DNA of 64,000 nucleotides from Planomonospora parontospora (lineage in GTDB: Bacteria > Actinomycetota > Actinomycetes > Streptosporangiales > Streptosporangiaceae), in contig BMQD01000013.1 in NCBI GenBank assembly GCA_014647935.1, positions 178,694-242,693 of the forward strand, in the 5' to 3' direction. The number at the start of each line of letters is the position of its first letter. Positions within the stretch are counted from its first letter, which is position 1. This document shows positions 26,523-35,606 of this stretch, one piece after another. A program made the translations under genes and the position numbers. Below the pieces are notes generated by a model. The model was not told the DNA's origin, did no database searches, and saw nothing but the letters and a program-made list of their open reading frames with translations.

Positions 26523-27407
26523 TCACCGCGCGGATCCCGGCGGGCCGGGCTCCCCGAAGAAGGCGCGCAGTTCGGCGGCGAGCTGCTCCGGGGCCTCCTC
26601 CGCCATGTGGTGTCCGCTCTCGACGGCACCGCCCCGCAGGTCGTCGGCCCAGTCCCGCCAGACCGCGAGCACGTCGCCGTAGAGGTCCTCCATGTCGTCG
26701 CGGGTCGACCAGAGCACGAGGAGCGGGCAGCCGATCCGGCGGCCCGCGGCGCGGTCGGCGTCGTCGGCGGCCCGGTCCACGCCGAGCCCCGCCCGGTAGT
26801 CCTCGCACATGGCGTGCACGGTCCGCGGGTCGTGGATCGCCCGGCGCACGTCGGCGCAGGCCTCCTCGCCCATCGCCCGCGGGTCCAGCCGGTACCAGGC
26901 GTCGGGATCGGCGTTGATCACGCGCTCGGCGGGCTGCTCCTCCTGCCCGAGGAAGAACCAGTGCCACCAGCGCCGCGCGAACGTCGCGTCGCAGCGGGCC
27001 AGCGCCTCACCGATCGGCACCGCGTCGAGCACCGCGGCGCGGGTCACGGCCGACGGGTGGTCCAGGGCCAGGCGCTGGGCCACGTAGGCGCCCCGGTCGT
27101 GCCCGGCGACCGCGAAGCGCTCGTGGCCGAGGGCGCGCATCAGCGCCACGCAGTCGCGGGCCATGGCCCGCTTGGAGTAGGTCTCGTGGCCGGGGGTGCT
27201 GGGCGGTTTGGACGACTGCCCGTAGCCGCGCAGGTCGGGGCAGACGACGGTGAAGCCGGTGGCCAGCAGCGGCGCGACGCGGTGCCAGGTGGCGTGCGTC
27301 CGGGGGTGGCCGTGCAGGAGCAGCACGGGCGGCCCGGAGCCGCCGTGCCGCACCCGCAGCTCCGCCTCTCCCACGTCGACGCGCTCGTCGGTGAAATCCT
27401 CGAACAT
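26523..27407 (-). CDS. Alpha/beta hydrolase, haloacetate dehalogenase-like
   Basis: A 294-residue protein from ATG 27407 (MFEDFTDERVDVGEAELRV); the open frame reaches 27521, but the conserved part begins here. LLLHGHPRTHATWHRVAP carries the oxyanion HGHPRT, and the nucleophile elbow GHDRGA has Asp in place of Ser. An Asp nucleophile with following Arg (HDRG), and RGYGQSSKP, are typical of fluoroacetate and haloacetate dehalogenases. DLRGGAVESGHHMAEEAPEQL supplies the catalytic His. Expected to hydrolyse a halogenated acid or a related ester. The upstream region and the 153-bp gap to the DUF202 gene hold no other gene. Confidence 0.88.
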   Translation of the reverse strand: MFEDFTDERVDVGEAELRVRHGGSGPPVLLLHGHPRTHATWHRVAPLLATGFTVVCPDLRGYGQSSKPPSTPGHETYSKRAMARDCVALMRALGHERFAVAGHDRGAYVAQRLALDHPSAVTRAAVLDAVPIGEALARCDATFARRWWHWFFLGQEEQPAERVINADPDAWYRLDPRAMGEEACADVRRAIHDPRTVHAMCEDYRAGLGVDRAADDADRAAGRRIGCPLLVLWSTRDDMEDLYGDVLAVWRDWADDLRGGAVESGHHMAEEAPEQLAAELRAFFGEPGPPGSAR

Positions 27408-27560
27408 CCCGTCCGCACTGCCCCGGTTCCGGCCGTTCAATGCAGCGGACCGGCCGTCCGGCGGATCCGGCCTCCAGTACGGCGGGCCCGGAGGTCCGGT
27501 GCCGCCCCGCGATCCACTCACGGTCGTCCCGGCCGGGTCCGCCGGACAGCCGGGAGGCGC

Positions 27561-27941
27561 CTACCGGGATAGGACGAAGACGGCGGAGGCGGCGACCGCC
27601 GCGAGGGCGCCCAGCCAGGCCAGGACCGCGTCGGCGCGCTCGTCCAGGGGGCGGCCCCCGTGGAGGGCGTCCTGGACCCGCTGGTAGCGCACGCCGGTGC
27701 GGGCCAGCAGCGCGGCCCCGCATAGGGCCGTCAGGGCGAAGGGCGCGGCCACCAGCGGGGACGCTCCGGCGCGCAGGGCCATCCCGCCCATCCCCAGACC
27801 GCCGGCGGCCAGCATGGCCGCGGTGCGAACCCAGGCCAGCCGGGTCCGCTCGCTCTGCAGGCCCTCGTCCCAGAGCTCGGTCACCGCCCGCCCCCCGCCC
27901 CGGTCACCGCCCCGGTCACCGCCCCGTCCCGCGGGGCGCAT
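27561..27941 (-). CDS. DUF202 family membrane protein
   Basis: A 126-residue protein from ATG 27941, because AAGGGAG lies directly upstream of this second Met. The first 20 residues are a Gly/Asp/Arg repeat (GDRGGDRGGGR, from a 12-bp DNA repeat). Then comes the DUF202 signature ERTRLAWVRTAAMLAAGG, and three predicted membrane helices. Paired with a second DUF202 gene 24 bases upstream. Role unknown; the family is linked to membrane stress or transport in some bacteria. Confidence 0.8.
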   Translation of the reverse strand: MRPAGRGGDRGGDRGGGRAVTELWDEGLQSERTRLAWVRTAAMLAAGGLGMGGMALRAGASPLVAAPFALTALCGAALLARTGVRYQRVQDALHGGRPLDERADAVLAWLGALAAVAASAVFVLSR

Positions 27942-27965
27942 GCTCTCCCTTCCCGGCATCCGGTC

Positions 27966-28307
27966 TCACCGGGCCGTCAGGATCAGGACGAGCGCGAGCA
28001 CGGCCACGGCCGCCACGCCGTACCCGAACAGCGCGGCGAGGGCGGGCGGCGGGAGGGGCTCGGAGGTGCGCAGGGCGTGCTGGACCCGGCGCCAGCGCGG
28101 GTAGGCCATGGCCGCGGCCAGCGCCGAAAGGGACACCAGGACGACCGCGAGCAGCGTCCGCATCCAGGGCACGAAGACGTCCGGCGAGACGGCCGCCATG
28201 GCGACGCCGCCCGCGGTCAGCGCGAGCGACGTGCTCAGCCAGGTCAGGAAGGTGCGTTCGTTGGCCAGCGTGAACCGGGGATCCGGTTCCTTCCCGGGGG
28301 TCTCCAT
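27966..28307 (-). CDS. DUF202 (YidH-like) family membrane protein
   Basis: A 113-residue protein with the signature RFTLANERTFLTWLSTSLAL and three hydrophobic helices (about 23-43, 48-68, 88-110). The short hydrophilic N-terminus faces the cytoplasm. It is the first gene of a two-gene DUF202 operon; pairs of unequal DUF202 proteins are common, suggesting a hetero-oligomeric membrane complex. Start ATG 28307. Confidence 0.85.
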   Translation of the reverse strand: METPGKEPDPRFTLANERTFLTWLSTSLALTAGGVAMAAVSPDVFVPWMRTLLAVVLVSLSALAAAMAYPRWRRVQHALRTSEPLPPPALAALFGYGVAAVAVLALVLILTAR

Positions 28308-28388
28308 GGGATCAACGCTATTTCAACGACATTTCCCCTAGAGAAGCCGGGATTGCTCCCCTGGGGATGCCGGGATCGCCCGGGGGCC

Positions 28389-28787
28389 TCAGCAGGCGCT
28401 GGTGAGTTGCTCGGCCCACTTCACCCCGTCGGCGGCGACCTTCTGCGCCGCGTCGACCGCGTCGTTGGCGTTCTGTACGTTGATGGCCTCCAGGCTGCCC
28501 GCCACGCCGTCGGCCGCCTCCTTGAGGGAGGTGTTGGCGGCCTTGTCGGCCACGTCGCCCAGCTTGGCGGCCCCGTCGTTCAGCGCCTTCTCCATGCCCG
28601 CGGGGTCGTTGAGCAGGCCGGCGACCTTCGCCATGGTGTCGGTGACGATGCCCGCGGCCTGGATGCACTGCTGGGCCCGGTCGACGCCCTGGCTCACCTC
28701 CTGGATCTCGGCGCACCCGGTGGTCAGGAGGGCGGCGGCCAGGGCGGAGGCGGCGAGGGAGACGGTTCGTCGCGGAAGGGCTCTCAT
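28389..28787 (-). CDS. Small lipoprotein of unknown function
   Basis: A 132-residue secreted lipoprotein: signal MRALPRRTVSLAASALAAALLTTGCAEI with lipobox LTTGC (Cys25). The mature part is alpha-helical and Ala-rich, with no known domain, ending in Cys (QLTSAC). TAGAGT lies exactly six bases before ATG 28787, so the transcript is probably leaderless. It may belong with the DUF202 membrane pair downstream (81 bases away, same strand), but no direct evidence links them. Confidence 0.8.
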   Translation of the reverse strand: MRALPRRTVSLAASALAAALLTTGCAEIQEVSQGVDRAQQCIQAAGIVTDTMAKVAGLLNDPAGMEKALNDGAAKLGDVADKAANTSLKEAADGVAGSLEAINVQNANDAVDAAQKVAADGVKWAEQLTSAC

Positions 28788-28902
28788 GTCCTGACTCTAC
28801 CCAACGGGCGGTACGGTGCGGCGTGCCCGCGAAGGCCCACCGCACCGTGCGGCGGGCCGCACCGGCCGTACGATGATCGTGTTACCACCGAGGGGGACGA
28901 CC

Positions 28903-29160
28903 ATGCCGACCTGCCAGCACCTCACCGAGACCCAGGACCCGCCCGCGCGCACACCCGGGGGCTGCGAGGAGTGCCTCGCCGCCGGGAGCGGCTGGGTGCA
29001 CCTGCGCCGCTGCCTGTCCTGCGGCCACGTCGGCTGCTGCGACTCCTCGCCGGGCAGGCACGCCACCGCCCACTTCCACCAGGCCGGCCACCCGGTCATC
29101 TCCTCGTTCGAGCCGGGCGAGACCTGGCGCTGGTGCTACGTCGACCAGGTCGTCGGCTGA
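28903..29160 (+). CDS. UBP-type zinc finger protein
   Basis: An 85-residue protein from ATG 28903, preceded by GAGGGGG. The ligand pattern CEECLAAGSGWVHLRRCLSCGHVGCCDSSPGRHATAHFHQAGHPVISSFEPGETWRWCYVDQ is the bacterial ZnF_UBP fold, which binds zinc through Cys and His. In eukaryotes the fold binds ubiquitin C-termini; bacterial members are of unknown role, often near cation/proton antiporters. An NhaP antiporter gene does lie nearby (30-31.6 kb). Cytosolic. Confidence 0.9.
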   Translation: MPTCQHLTETQDPPARTPGGCEECLAAGSGWVHLRRCLSCGHVGCCDSSPGRHATAHFHQAGHPVISSFEPGETWRWCYVDQVVG

Positions 29161-29285
29161 GGCCGGGCCCTCCCGTCCCCGGTGGAGGGCCCGGCGAGCG
29201 GCCGCCGCCGGGCCTTCCCGGCGGAGCGGGCGGCCCCTCCACCGGCGGGATCCGCCGGATCCGCAGGCCGTTCACGCAAGCGGTG

Positions 29286-29300
29286 TTGCCGCCGTGGCAA
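29286..29300 (+). promoter_or_regulatory. Inverted repeat TTGCC-N5-GGCAA before the XRE-cupin gene
   Basis: TTGCCGCCGTGGCAA is a perfect 5-base-arm inverted repeat ending ten bases before ATG 29311; this is the likely autoregulatory operator of the XRE-cupin regulator. Confidence 0.5.
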
Positions 29301-29310
29301 GCTGGCGGAC

Positions 29311-29901
29311 ATGGACGACGACCTCGACCAGGCGCTCGACGCGGTCGGACCCCGGCTGCGCGCGCTGCGCCGGCAGCGCGAGACCACGCTGGCCGACCTG
29401 TCGGCGGCGACCGGCATCTCGGTGAGCACCCTCTCCCGGCTGGAGTCCGGCACCCGCCGACCGACCCTGGAGCTCCTGCTCCCCCTGGCCAGAGCCCACG
29501 GCGTCACGCTCGACGAGCTCGTCGGCGCGCCGCCCACCGGAGATCCGCGCATCCACCTGCGCCCGGTCACCCGCCACGGCATGATCATGGTGCCCCTGAC
29601 CCGCAGGACCGGCGGCATCCAGGCGTTCAAGCTCGTGATCCCGGCCGACGGCCGTCGTAGGGAGCCGGATCCGCAGACCCACGAGGGCTACGAGTGGCTC
29701 TACGTCCTCAACGGGCGGCTCCGGGTCGTCCTCGGCGAGCAGGATCTGGTCCTGTCCCCCGGCGAGGCGGCCGAGTTCGACACCCGCATCCCGCACTGGT
29801 TCGGCGCCGCCGACGCCGAACCGGTCGAGTTCCTCAGCCTGTTCGGCGCGCAGGGCGAACGCGCGCACCTGCGCGCCCGCCCTCGGAGGAACGGGGAGTG
29901 A
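29311..29901 (+). CDS. XRE-family regulator with C-terminal cupin domain
   Basis: A 196-residue protein. The N-terminal HTH is LRALRRQRETTLADLSAATGISVSTLSRLESGTRRPTLELLLPLARAHGVTLDELVG. The C-terminal cupin has HEGYEWLYVLNGRLRVVLGEQDLVLSPGEAAEFDTRIPHWFG, which keeps a metal-binding His pattern. Such regulators sense small polar ligands and repress adjacent transport or catabolic genes. Start ATG 29311. The convergent neighbour is the NhaP antiporter; the UBP finger lies upstream in the same direction. Confidence 0.9.
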   Translation: MDDDLDQALDAVGPRLRALRRQRETTLADLSAATGISVSTLSRLESGTRRPTLELLLPLARAHGVTLDELVGAPPTGDPRIHLRPVTRHGMIMVPLTRRTGGIQAFKLVIPADGRRREPDPQTHEGYEWLYVLNGRLRVVLGEQDLVLSPGEAAEFDTRIPHWFGAADAEPVEFLSLFGAQGERAHLRARPRRNGE

Positions 29902-30000
29902 CCTCGGGCGCCCCGCGCTCCGGAGGGCGGTCCGGTGACCGGCCGGGACCGCCCGGGACCGGTGGGCGGATGACCGGCCGGGACCGGCGGGGCGGAGCGG

Positions 30001-31584
30001 TCAGTCCCGCTCCAGGGTGGCCTCCTCGAAGTCGAGCTCGTGCATGACCCGGCGGAGCACCTCGTCGTCGATGCGCCGCTCGTCGCGGAGGCGCACGAAC
30101 ACCTCGCGCTCGGCGGCCAGCATCTCCCTGCGCAACCGCCGGTAGACCGTGCCGGGCGTGTCCTCGCCGCCCGGGCCGGTGCCTCCGCCCAGGCGCTCCC
30201 AGGCGCTCAGGGTACGGCGCTCGGCGCGCAGCCTGAGCTGCTCCACGACCTCCCGGTGGACGTCGGCGACCCCGTCCGCCACCAGCTCGTCCAGCCGGGC
30301 GAGGGCGGCCGCGGCCGCCGCCTGCTGTGCGCCCGCCTCCGCCAGGTCGTCGGCGAAGGCCTCCTGTTCGTTGGAGACCCTCAGCCGCCGGATCAGCGCG
30401 GGGAACGACAGCCCCTGCAGCAGGAGCGTGCCGATCACCACCGTGAAGGTGAGGAACAGCAGCGTGGCCCGCCCGGGGAAGTCCTCCGGGACCGCGAACG
30501 CCGCGGCCAGGGAGACCACGCCGCGCATCCCGGCCCAGCCGACGATCGTGATGTGCTGCCAGGAGGGCGCCTCGGGCTCGCGGCGGCGGACCCCCGGGAA
30601 CAGGAGCCTCGGCAGGTAGGTGGCGGGCACGACCCAGACACCCCGCACCAGCACCGCGGCGGCGAACACGGCCAGCGCCGTACCGACCGGCTCCAGCGGC
30701 TCGGACCAGTCGAGCGCGGTGACGATCGGCCACATCTGCAGGCCGATCAGCGCGAAGACGACCGACTCCAGGAAGAAGTCCATGACCTTCCAGACCGCGC
30801 CGGACAGCAGGCGGGTGCCGAAGCCGCTCCGCGGCAGGCGGTGGCCGATGTAGAGGCCGACGACCACCACCGCGACCACCCCGGAGGTGTGCGCGAGCTC
30901 GGCGGCGAGGTAGACCCCGAAGGGGGTCAGCAGCATCACGGTGTTCTCGACGAGCGCGTCTCCGAGCGCTCTGAGGATCTTCGACAGCAGCCACGCGAGC
31001 ACCAGGCCGATCGCCGCTCCGCCCGCCGCCGCGTAGGCGAACTGGCCGACCGCGCCCAGCCAGGTGATCCCCTGTCCCAGCGCGGCGGCGACCGCCACCC
31101 GGTAGGCGGTGAGCGCGGTGGCGTCGTTGAACAGGCTCTCCCCCACCAGGATGGTGATCACCTTGCGGGGCAGTCCCAGCCTGCGGGCCACCGCGACCGC
31201 GGCGACCGCGTCGGGCGGCGCCACGATCGCCCCGAGCGCGAAGGCCGCCGCCGGCGGCAGATCCGGCAGGAGCAGGTGGACGACCCAGCCGATGACCAGC
31301 GTGCTGAACAGCACCAGCCCCACCGAGAGCAGCGCGACCGGCCTGCGGACCGCCTTGAGGCCCAGGTAGGAGCTGTCGATCGCGGCGGAGTAGAGCAGCG
31401 GCGGGAGGAAGACCAGCAGGACGATCTCAGGGTCGAGCGCGTACTCCGGCACGAACGGTGAGAGCACCAGCCCGGCCAGGACCAGCAGCAGCGGCGCGGG
31501 CCATCCCCGGCGCCTGGACACGGCGGCCACCGCGACCGCGGCGACCGGCACGACCAGCAGTTGCAGTGCGATCGACTGGTCCAT
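30001..31584 (-). CDS. Cation/proton antiporter, CPA1 (NhaP-type)
   Basis: A 527-residue protein with about 12 membrane helices. The transport signature is in the SLFNDATALTAYRVAVAAALGQ region, with the acidic residue in FALGAIVAPPDAVAAVAVARR, the paired Asp/Glu-type motif of NhaP. The cytosolic C-terminal tail (about 405-527) is charged and helical (AERRTLSAWERLGG..., RDERRIDDEVLRRVMHELDFEEATLERD). It exchanges Na+ or K+ for H+ across the plasma membrane. Start ATG 31584. The nearby UBP zinc finger and XRE-cupin genes may be partners. Promoter elements were not clear. Confidence 0.92.
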   Translation of the reverse strand: MDQSIALQLLVVPVAAVAVAAVSRRRGWPAPLLLVLAGLVLSPFVPEYALDPEIVLLVFLPPLLYSAAIDSSYLGLKAVRRPVALLSVGLVLFSTLVIGWVVHLLLPDLPPAAAFALGAIVAPPDAVAAVAVARRLGLPRKVITILVGESLFNDATALTAYRVAVAAALGQGITWLGAVGQFAYAAAGGAAIGLVLAWLLSKILRALGDALVENTVMLLTPFGVYLAAELAHTSGVVAVVVVGLYIGHRLPRSGFGTRLLSGAVWKVMDFFLESVVFALIGLQMWPIVTALDWSEPLEPVGTALAVFAAAVLVRGVWVVPATYLPRLLFPGVRRREPEAPSWQHITIVGWAGMRGVVSLAAAFAVPEDFPGRATLLFLTFTVVIGTLLLQGLSFPALIRRLRVSNEQEAFADDLAEAGAQQAAAAAALARLDELVADGVADVHREVVEQLRLRAERRTLSAWERLGGGTGPGGEDTPGTVYRRLRREMLAAEREVFVRLRDERRIDDEVLRRVMHELDFEEATLERD

Positions 31585-31665
31585 CCCACCCCGTCCGTCC
31601 GAAGATCCGGGAAGGGATCCTAGCCTCCCGGCGTCCGCCGGTGGCGGGCCGGGAGGCGGGGCACG

Positions 31666-33000
31666 TCACCAGTCGCGGCGCCCGTCGTCGTAGCCCTGCT
31701 CGGGGCGGAGCCGCTCGCCGGTGGAGTGCGGCGCGTCCGGGTAGGAGCGGGGCCCCGGCGGCTGCCCGTGCTGCCCGGCCTGCTGGGCGCGCAGGTTCAG
31801 CGGGTCGTCGGGGTCGTACGGTTGCTCGTACGGCTGGTCGTAGGCCGGCGGCGTGCTGTACAGGTCGCGCAGGTCCGCCGGGTGCCCGCCCGGCGGGGCC
31901 TGCCGTTCCGGAGCGGGCTGCGGCCGGTTCCCGAACGCGTAGGGATCGGGCTGGGCCGGGGCGGGGTAGCCGTAGGGGTCGGGCTGCTGTCCCACGGGCG
32001 GGATGCCGTAGGGGTCGGTGGAGTGCCCCTGGGAGGGGTAGGCGTCGGGCTGCGACGGCGGGAACCGGTCGGCGGGCGGGGCGAAGGGGTCGGCGGCCTG
32101 CCGGTGGGAGGGCGGCGCCGCGAACGGATCCGCCCCCTGCTGGGGGGCCGGGGTGAACAGGTCGGGCTGCGGGACCTGCTGCGCGTAGGGGTCGGGCTGC
32201 GGGACCTGCGCGTAGGGGTCGGGCTGCGCCGGGGTGAAGACGTCGGGTTGCCGGGCCGCGGCGAAGGGGTCGGCCTGCCGGTGGGAGGGCGGCGCCGCGA
32301 ACGGATCCGTCGCCGGCCGGGAGACCGGGGCGAACGGGTCGGGCTGCGGGACCTGCTGCGCATAGGGGTCGGGCTGTCCCGGGTACGGCGGCTCGCCCGG
32401 CTGGGGCGCCCCGTAGGGGAGCGAGTCGCCGACGATCATGTTCTCGGGCGGCACCACGTCGGCCGCGCCGTATCCCGGGACGCGGTCCGGGGCCGCGTCC
32501 GGCGGGGGGACCGCGCCCCGCGCCACGAGCACGTCGTTGGGTCCCAGCGCGGGCGGGCGCTGCTCCTCCGGCGGAGCCACCTGGGTGGCCATCGGGTCGG
32601 CGTAGTGCGGCGGGGCCATCTGGGTGACCGCCGGGTCGGCGTAGTGCGGCGGCGGGACCGGCTGGGCGTAGTCCTCCGGGCGCGGCCGGGCGTACTGCCC
32701 GGTGCCGGGGAGCTCCGTGTGCCCGGCGTGCTCCGGGTGGCCCCCCGCCGGGACGTCCTCGCCGACCTCGTCGGGATAGCGGCCCCCGGCCTCGACGAAC
32801 CCCTCGTCGAGGGTGTCCACCAAGCGTGCCACGTCGTCCATGGGCATGCGGAAACTGGCGGTGCACATCTCGCCGCGCCAGAGGCTCAGCACCAGCGTGC
32901 CGTCGTGCCAGGTGACCCGGAGCACCCGCTCCTGGCCACGCTCGTCAAAGAACACCTCGCCGAACGACGGCAACGGGACAACTTCCGACATGGATGACAT
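31666..33000 (-). CDS. Pro/Gln-rich repeat protein with N-terminal conserved domain
   Basis: A 444-residue protein from ATG 33000. The first about 75 residues are well-folded (EVFFDERGQERVLRVTWHDGTLVLSLWRGEMCTASFRMPMDDVARLVDTLDEGF), seen in actinobacterial hypothetical proteins. The remainder is disordered and made of degenerate heptad/octad repeats QPDPYAQ, PDPFAP and ATDPFAAPPSHRQ. Stop is the Trp-ended GYDDGRRDW. No membrane helix or signal. Function unknown; the repeat region may act as a scaffold or flexible linker. Confidence 0.8.
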   Translation of the reverse strand: MSSMSEVVPLPSFGEVFFDERGQERVLRVTWHDGTLVLSLWRGEMCTASFRMPMDDVARLVDTLDEGFVEAGGRYPDEVGEDVPAGGHPEHAGHTELPGTGQYARPRPEDYAQPVPPPHYADPAVTQMAPPHYADPMATQVAPPEEQRPPALGPNDVLVARGAVPPPDAAPDRVPGYGAADVVPPENMIVGDSLPYGAPQPGEPPYPGQPDPYAQQVPQPDPFAPVSRPATDPFAAPPSHRQADPFAAARQPDVFTPAQPDPYAQVPQPDPYAQQVPQPDLFTPAPQQGADPFAAPPSHRQAADPFAPPADRFPPSQPDAYPSQGHSTDPYGIPPVGQQPDPYGYPAPAQPDPYAFGNRPQPAPERQAPPGGHPADLRDLYSTPPAYDQPYEQPYDPDDPLNLRAQQAGQHGQPPGPRSYPDAPHSTGERLRPEQGYDDGRRDW

Positions 33001-33252
33001 GGTGCTTTAACCAGCCTTTATTCGTCCACTCGACCTCTGGAAACCCTACCGAATCCGTCTTTCCATCCCCATCTCCAGCCTCGCGCACACCGGGAGGACG
33101 ATCCTGCCCGGTCCTCCGCGTACGCGCAGCGGTGGTTCCGCCAGTTTGCCATGCGAGACGAACGCCGCGGTCCGGAACGCCGGGACGAGTCCGTTTGATG
33201 ACTCTCCGGAGCCAGGCCCGGTTGTCGGAGCGAGCGGGTACGGTTGGCTGTC

Positions 33253-35445
33253 GTGCCGACCGACTCCCTCAGCCCCGCCGAGAGCCCCACTGAGAGCCCC
33301 GCCTCGAGCCCTTCCCCGCGCCCCGCCGGAAACCCGGACGAGAGCCCTGCCGAGAACTCCGCGGGAGTCCGTGCGGAACGCCGCTCCGGGACCTCGGACG
33401 CGAAGACCTCGAAGGCTCCCAAGGACTCGAGGGCTCCCAAGGGTTCGAAGAGCCCGAAGGCCCCCGCGGGCGCCGACCTGCCCCCGGTCGAGGAGTTGCT
33501 CGCCCTGGCGGTCAAGGCCGTGGGCGGGGTCGAGCGCCCCGGCCAGCTCGCGATGGCCCGGGCCGTCCAGCGGGCCGTCGACTCCGGCGACCACCTGGCC
33601 GTCCAGGCCGGCACCGGCACCGGCAAGTCCCTCGCCTACCTGATCCCCTCGATCCGGCACGCGATGACCTCCGAGGGCGCCGTCGTCGTCTCCACCGCGA
33701 CGATCGCCCTGCAGCGCCAGCTCGTGGACCGCGACCTGCCCCGCCTGGCCGAGGCGCTCGCCCCGCTGCTGCCCGCCGAGCCCACGTTCGCGATCCTCAA
33801 GGGCCGCCGCAACTACCTGTGCCGCTACAAGGCGAGCGCGGGCTGGCCCGACGACGAGCAGGACCAGCTCTTCGACCCCGGTGAGGTGAGCCTGACCGGA
33901 CGGATGGTCCAGCGCATCCAGGACTGGGCGAACGAGACCGAGACCGGCGACCGCGACGAGCTGGTCCCCGGCGTCAACGAGCAGGCCTGGCGGCAGTTCT
34001 CGGTGAGCTCCCGGGAGTGCCTGGGCGCGCAGCGCTGCCCCAGCGGCACGGAGTGCTTCGCCGAGCTGGCCCGCGCCCGCGCCGCCGAGTCGAACGTCGT
34101 GGTGACCAACCACGCGCTGCTGGCCATCGACGCCATGGAGGACATCCCGCTCCTGCCCGAGCACGACGTCGTCGTGGTCGACGAGGCCCACGAGCTGGTC
34201 GACCGGGTCACCTCCGTGGTCACCGGCGAGCTGTCGGAGAACACCGTCTCGCTGGCCGTGCGGCGGGTCGGGCGGCTGGTCGAGCAGGGCATCGCCGACC
34301 GGCTCCTGCAGGCGGGAGAGGACCTCAAGGCCCTGCTCGCGGTCGCGCCGCCCGGACGGCTCGACGAGCTGCCCCAGGTGCTCGGCCTGACGCTCGCCCT
34401 GATCCGCGACGCGGCGTCGGCCTGCGTCACCGCGCTGGGCCCGCGCGGCGCGAGCGACAAGGACGACCCGGAGAGCGCCGGGCTGCGCAAGGCGGCCTTC
34501 ACCGCGCTGGACGAGGTCCACGACACCGCCCAGCGCATGCTGGACGCCTTCGGCCACGCCGAGGAGGTCGACCGGGCCGAGGTGGTCTGGCTGGACGGGG
34601 CCACCGACCGCCGTCCCCCGACCCTGCGGATCGCCCCGCTGACCGTCGCCGGGATGCTCCGCGACAAGCTGTTCGGCGACCGCACGGTGGTGCTGACCTC
34701 CGCCACCCTCGCCCTGGGCGGCGCCTTCGACGGCCTGGCCCGCCAGTGGGGCCTGAGCGCCGCCGACGGCGACCGGTCCGGCTGGTCCGGCCTGGACGTC
34801 GGCTCCCCCTTCGACCACCCCCGCAGCGGCATCCTCTACGTCGCCAAGCACCTGCCCCAGCCGGGCCGCGACGGCCTGCCGGAGGCATACCTGGAGGAGA
34901 TCACCGAGCTGATCGAGGCGGCCGGGGGCCGGACCCTCGGCCTGTTCTCCTCGATGCGCGCGGCCAAGGCCGCCACCGAGGCGCTGCGCGACCGGCTGAG
35001 CGTGCCGCTGCTCTGCCAGGGCGACGACTCCACGATGCAGCTGGTCAAACGGTTCGCCGAAGACGAGCCGACCTGCCTGTTCGGCACGCTCTCGCTCTGG
35101 CAGGGCGTGGACGTGCCCGGCCCGTCGCTCCGGCTGGTCATCATCGACCGCATCCCCTTCCCCCGGCCCGACGACCCGCTGAGCTCCGCCCGGCAGCGCC
35201 ACGTCGCGGCCAAGGGCGGCAACGGCTTCATGTCGGTCGCCGCCACGCACGCCGCCCTGCTGCTCGCCCAGGGCGCCGGCCGCCTGCTGCGCAGCCAGCA
35301 CGACAAGGGTGTGGTCGCGGTCCTCGATCCCCGGCTGGCCACCGCCCGCTACGCCGGCTTCCTGCGCGCCTCCCTGCCGCCCTTCTGGCCCACGAACGAC
35401 CCGGCCAAGGTCCGCGAGGCGCTCCGCCGCCTGTCCGCGTCCTGA
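33253..35445 (+). CDS. dinG: DinG/XPD-like Fe-S DNA helicase
   Basis: A 730-residue ATP-dependent helicase from GTG 33253, with TACGGT eight bases upstream suggesting a leaderless transcript. The Ser/Pro-rich first 75 residues are probably disordered. Walker A QAGTGTGKS (119-126), motif Ia ATIALQRQLVDRDLPRL, four Cys for the [4Fe-4S] cluster (NYLCRYK, SRECLGAQRCPSGTECFAE), DEAH box VVVVDEAHEL, and C-terminal motifs LFGTLSLWQGVDVPG and QGAGRLLRSQHDKG. It unwinds DNA/RNA hybrids and G4/D-loop structures in replication and repair. The 252-bp gap to the upstream repeat-protein gene is gene-free. Confidence 0.92.
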   Translation: MPTDSLSPAESPTESPASSPSPRPAGNPDESPAENSAGVRAERRSGTSDAKTSKAPKDSRAPKGSKSPKAPAGADLPPVEELLALAVKAVGGVERPGQLAMARAVQRAVDSGDHLAVQAGTGTGKSLAYLIPSIRHAMTSEGAVVVSTATIALQRQLVDRDLPRLAEALAPLLPAEPTFAILKGRRNYLCRYKASAGWPDDEQDQLFDPGEVSLTGRMVQRIQDWANETETGDRDELVPGVNEQAWRQFSVSSRECLGAQRCPSGTECFAELARARAAESNVVVTNHALLAIDAMEDIPLLPEHDVVVVDEAHELVDRVTSVVTGELSENTVSLAVRRVGRLVEQGIADRLLQAGEDLKALLAVAPPGRLDELPQVLGLTLALIRDAASACVTALGPRGASDKDDPESAGLRKAAFTALDEVHDTAQRMLDAFGHAEEVDRAEVVWLDGATDRRPPTLRIAPLTVAGMLRDKLFGDRTVVLTSATLALGGAFDGLARQWGLSAADGDRSGWSGLDVGSPFDHPRSGILYVAKHLPQPGRDGLPEAYLEEITELIEAAGGRTLGLFSSMRAAKAATEALRDRLSVPLLCQGDDSTMQLVKRFAEDEPTCLFGTLSLWQGVDVPGPSLRLVIIDRIPFPRPDDPLSSARQRHVAAKGGNGFMSVAATHAALLLAQGAGRLLRSQHDKGVVAVLDPRLATARYAGFLRASLPPFWPTNDPAKVREALRRLSAS

Positions 35446-35510
35446 CCCCGCCGCGGATCCCGTCGTCCGCCCGCGGCGGGTCCCGCCGCTCCTCCGCGTC
35501 CCGGCCCCGC

Positions 35511-35540
35511 CGCGAGCCACCGCGAGCCACCGCGAGCCGC
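35511..35540. repeat. Three 10-bp tandem repeats after dinG
   Basis: CGCGAGCCAC is repeated at 35511, 35521 and, with one change, 35531. Located in the 161-bp convergent spacer between the helicase and SGNH hydrolase genes. No function inferred. Confidence 0.7.
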
Positions 35541-35606
35541 TGTACGGCACTCCGCCGCCCGGCCCCGGCCTTCTCCGGTCGTCCTCCGCGGCCGGGGCGC
35601 CGGCCG

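Noticed and set aside
29936-29986. 16-bp direct repeat TGACCGGCCGGGACCG after the XRE-cupin gene
   Set aside because: It is a simple GC-rich duplication with a 35-base period between convergent genes; likely part of a terminator and not informative.
33046-35550. Long antisense frame over the DinG helicase
   Set aside because: No motifs, low-complexity composition, and the plus strand has all helicase motifs.
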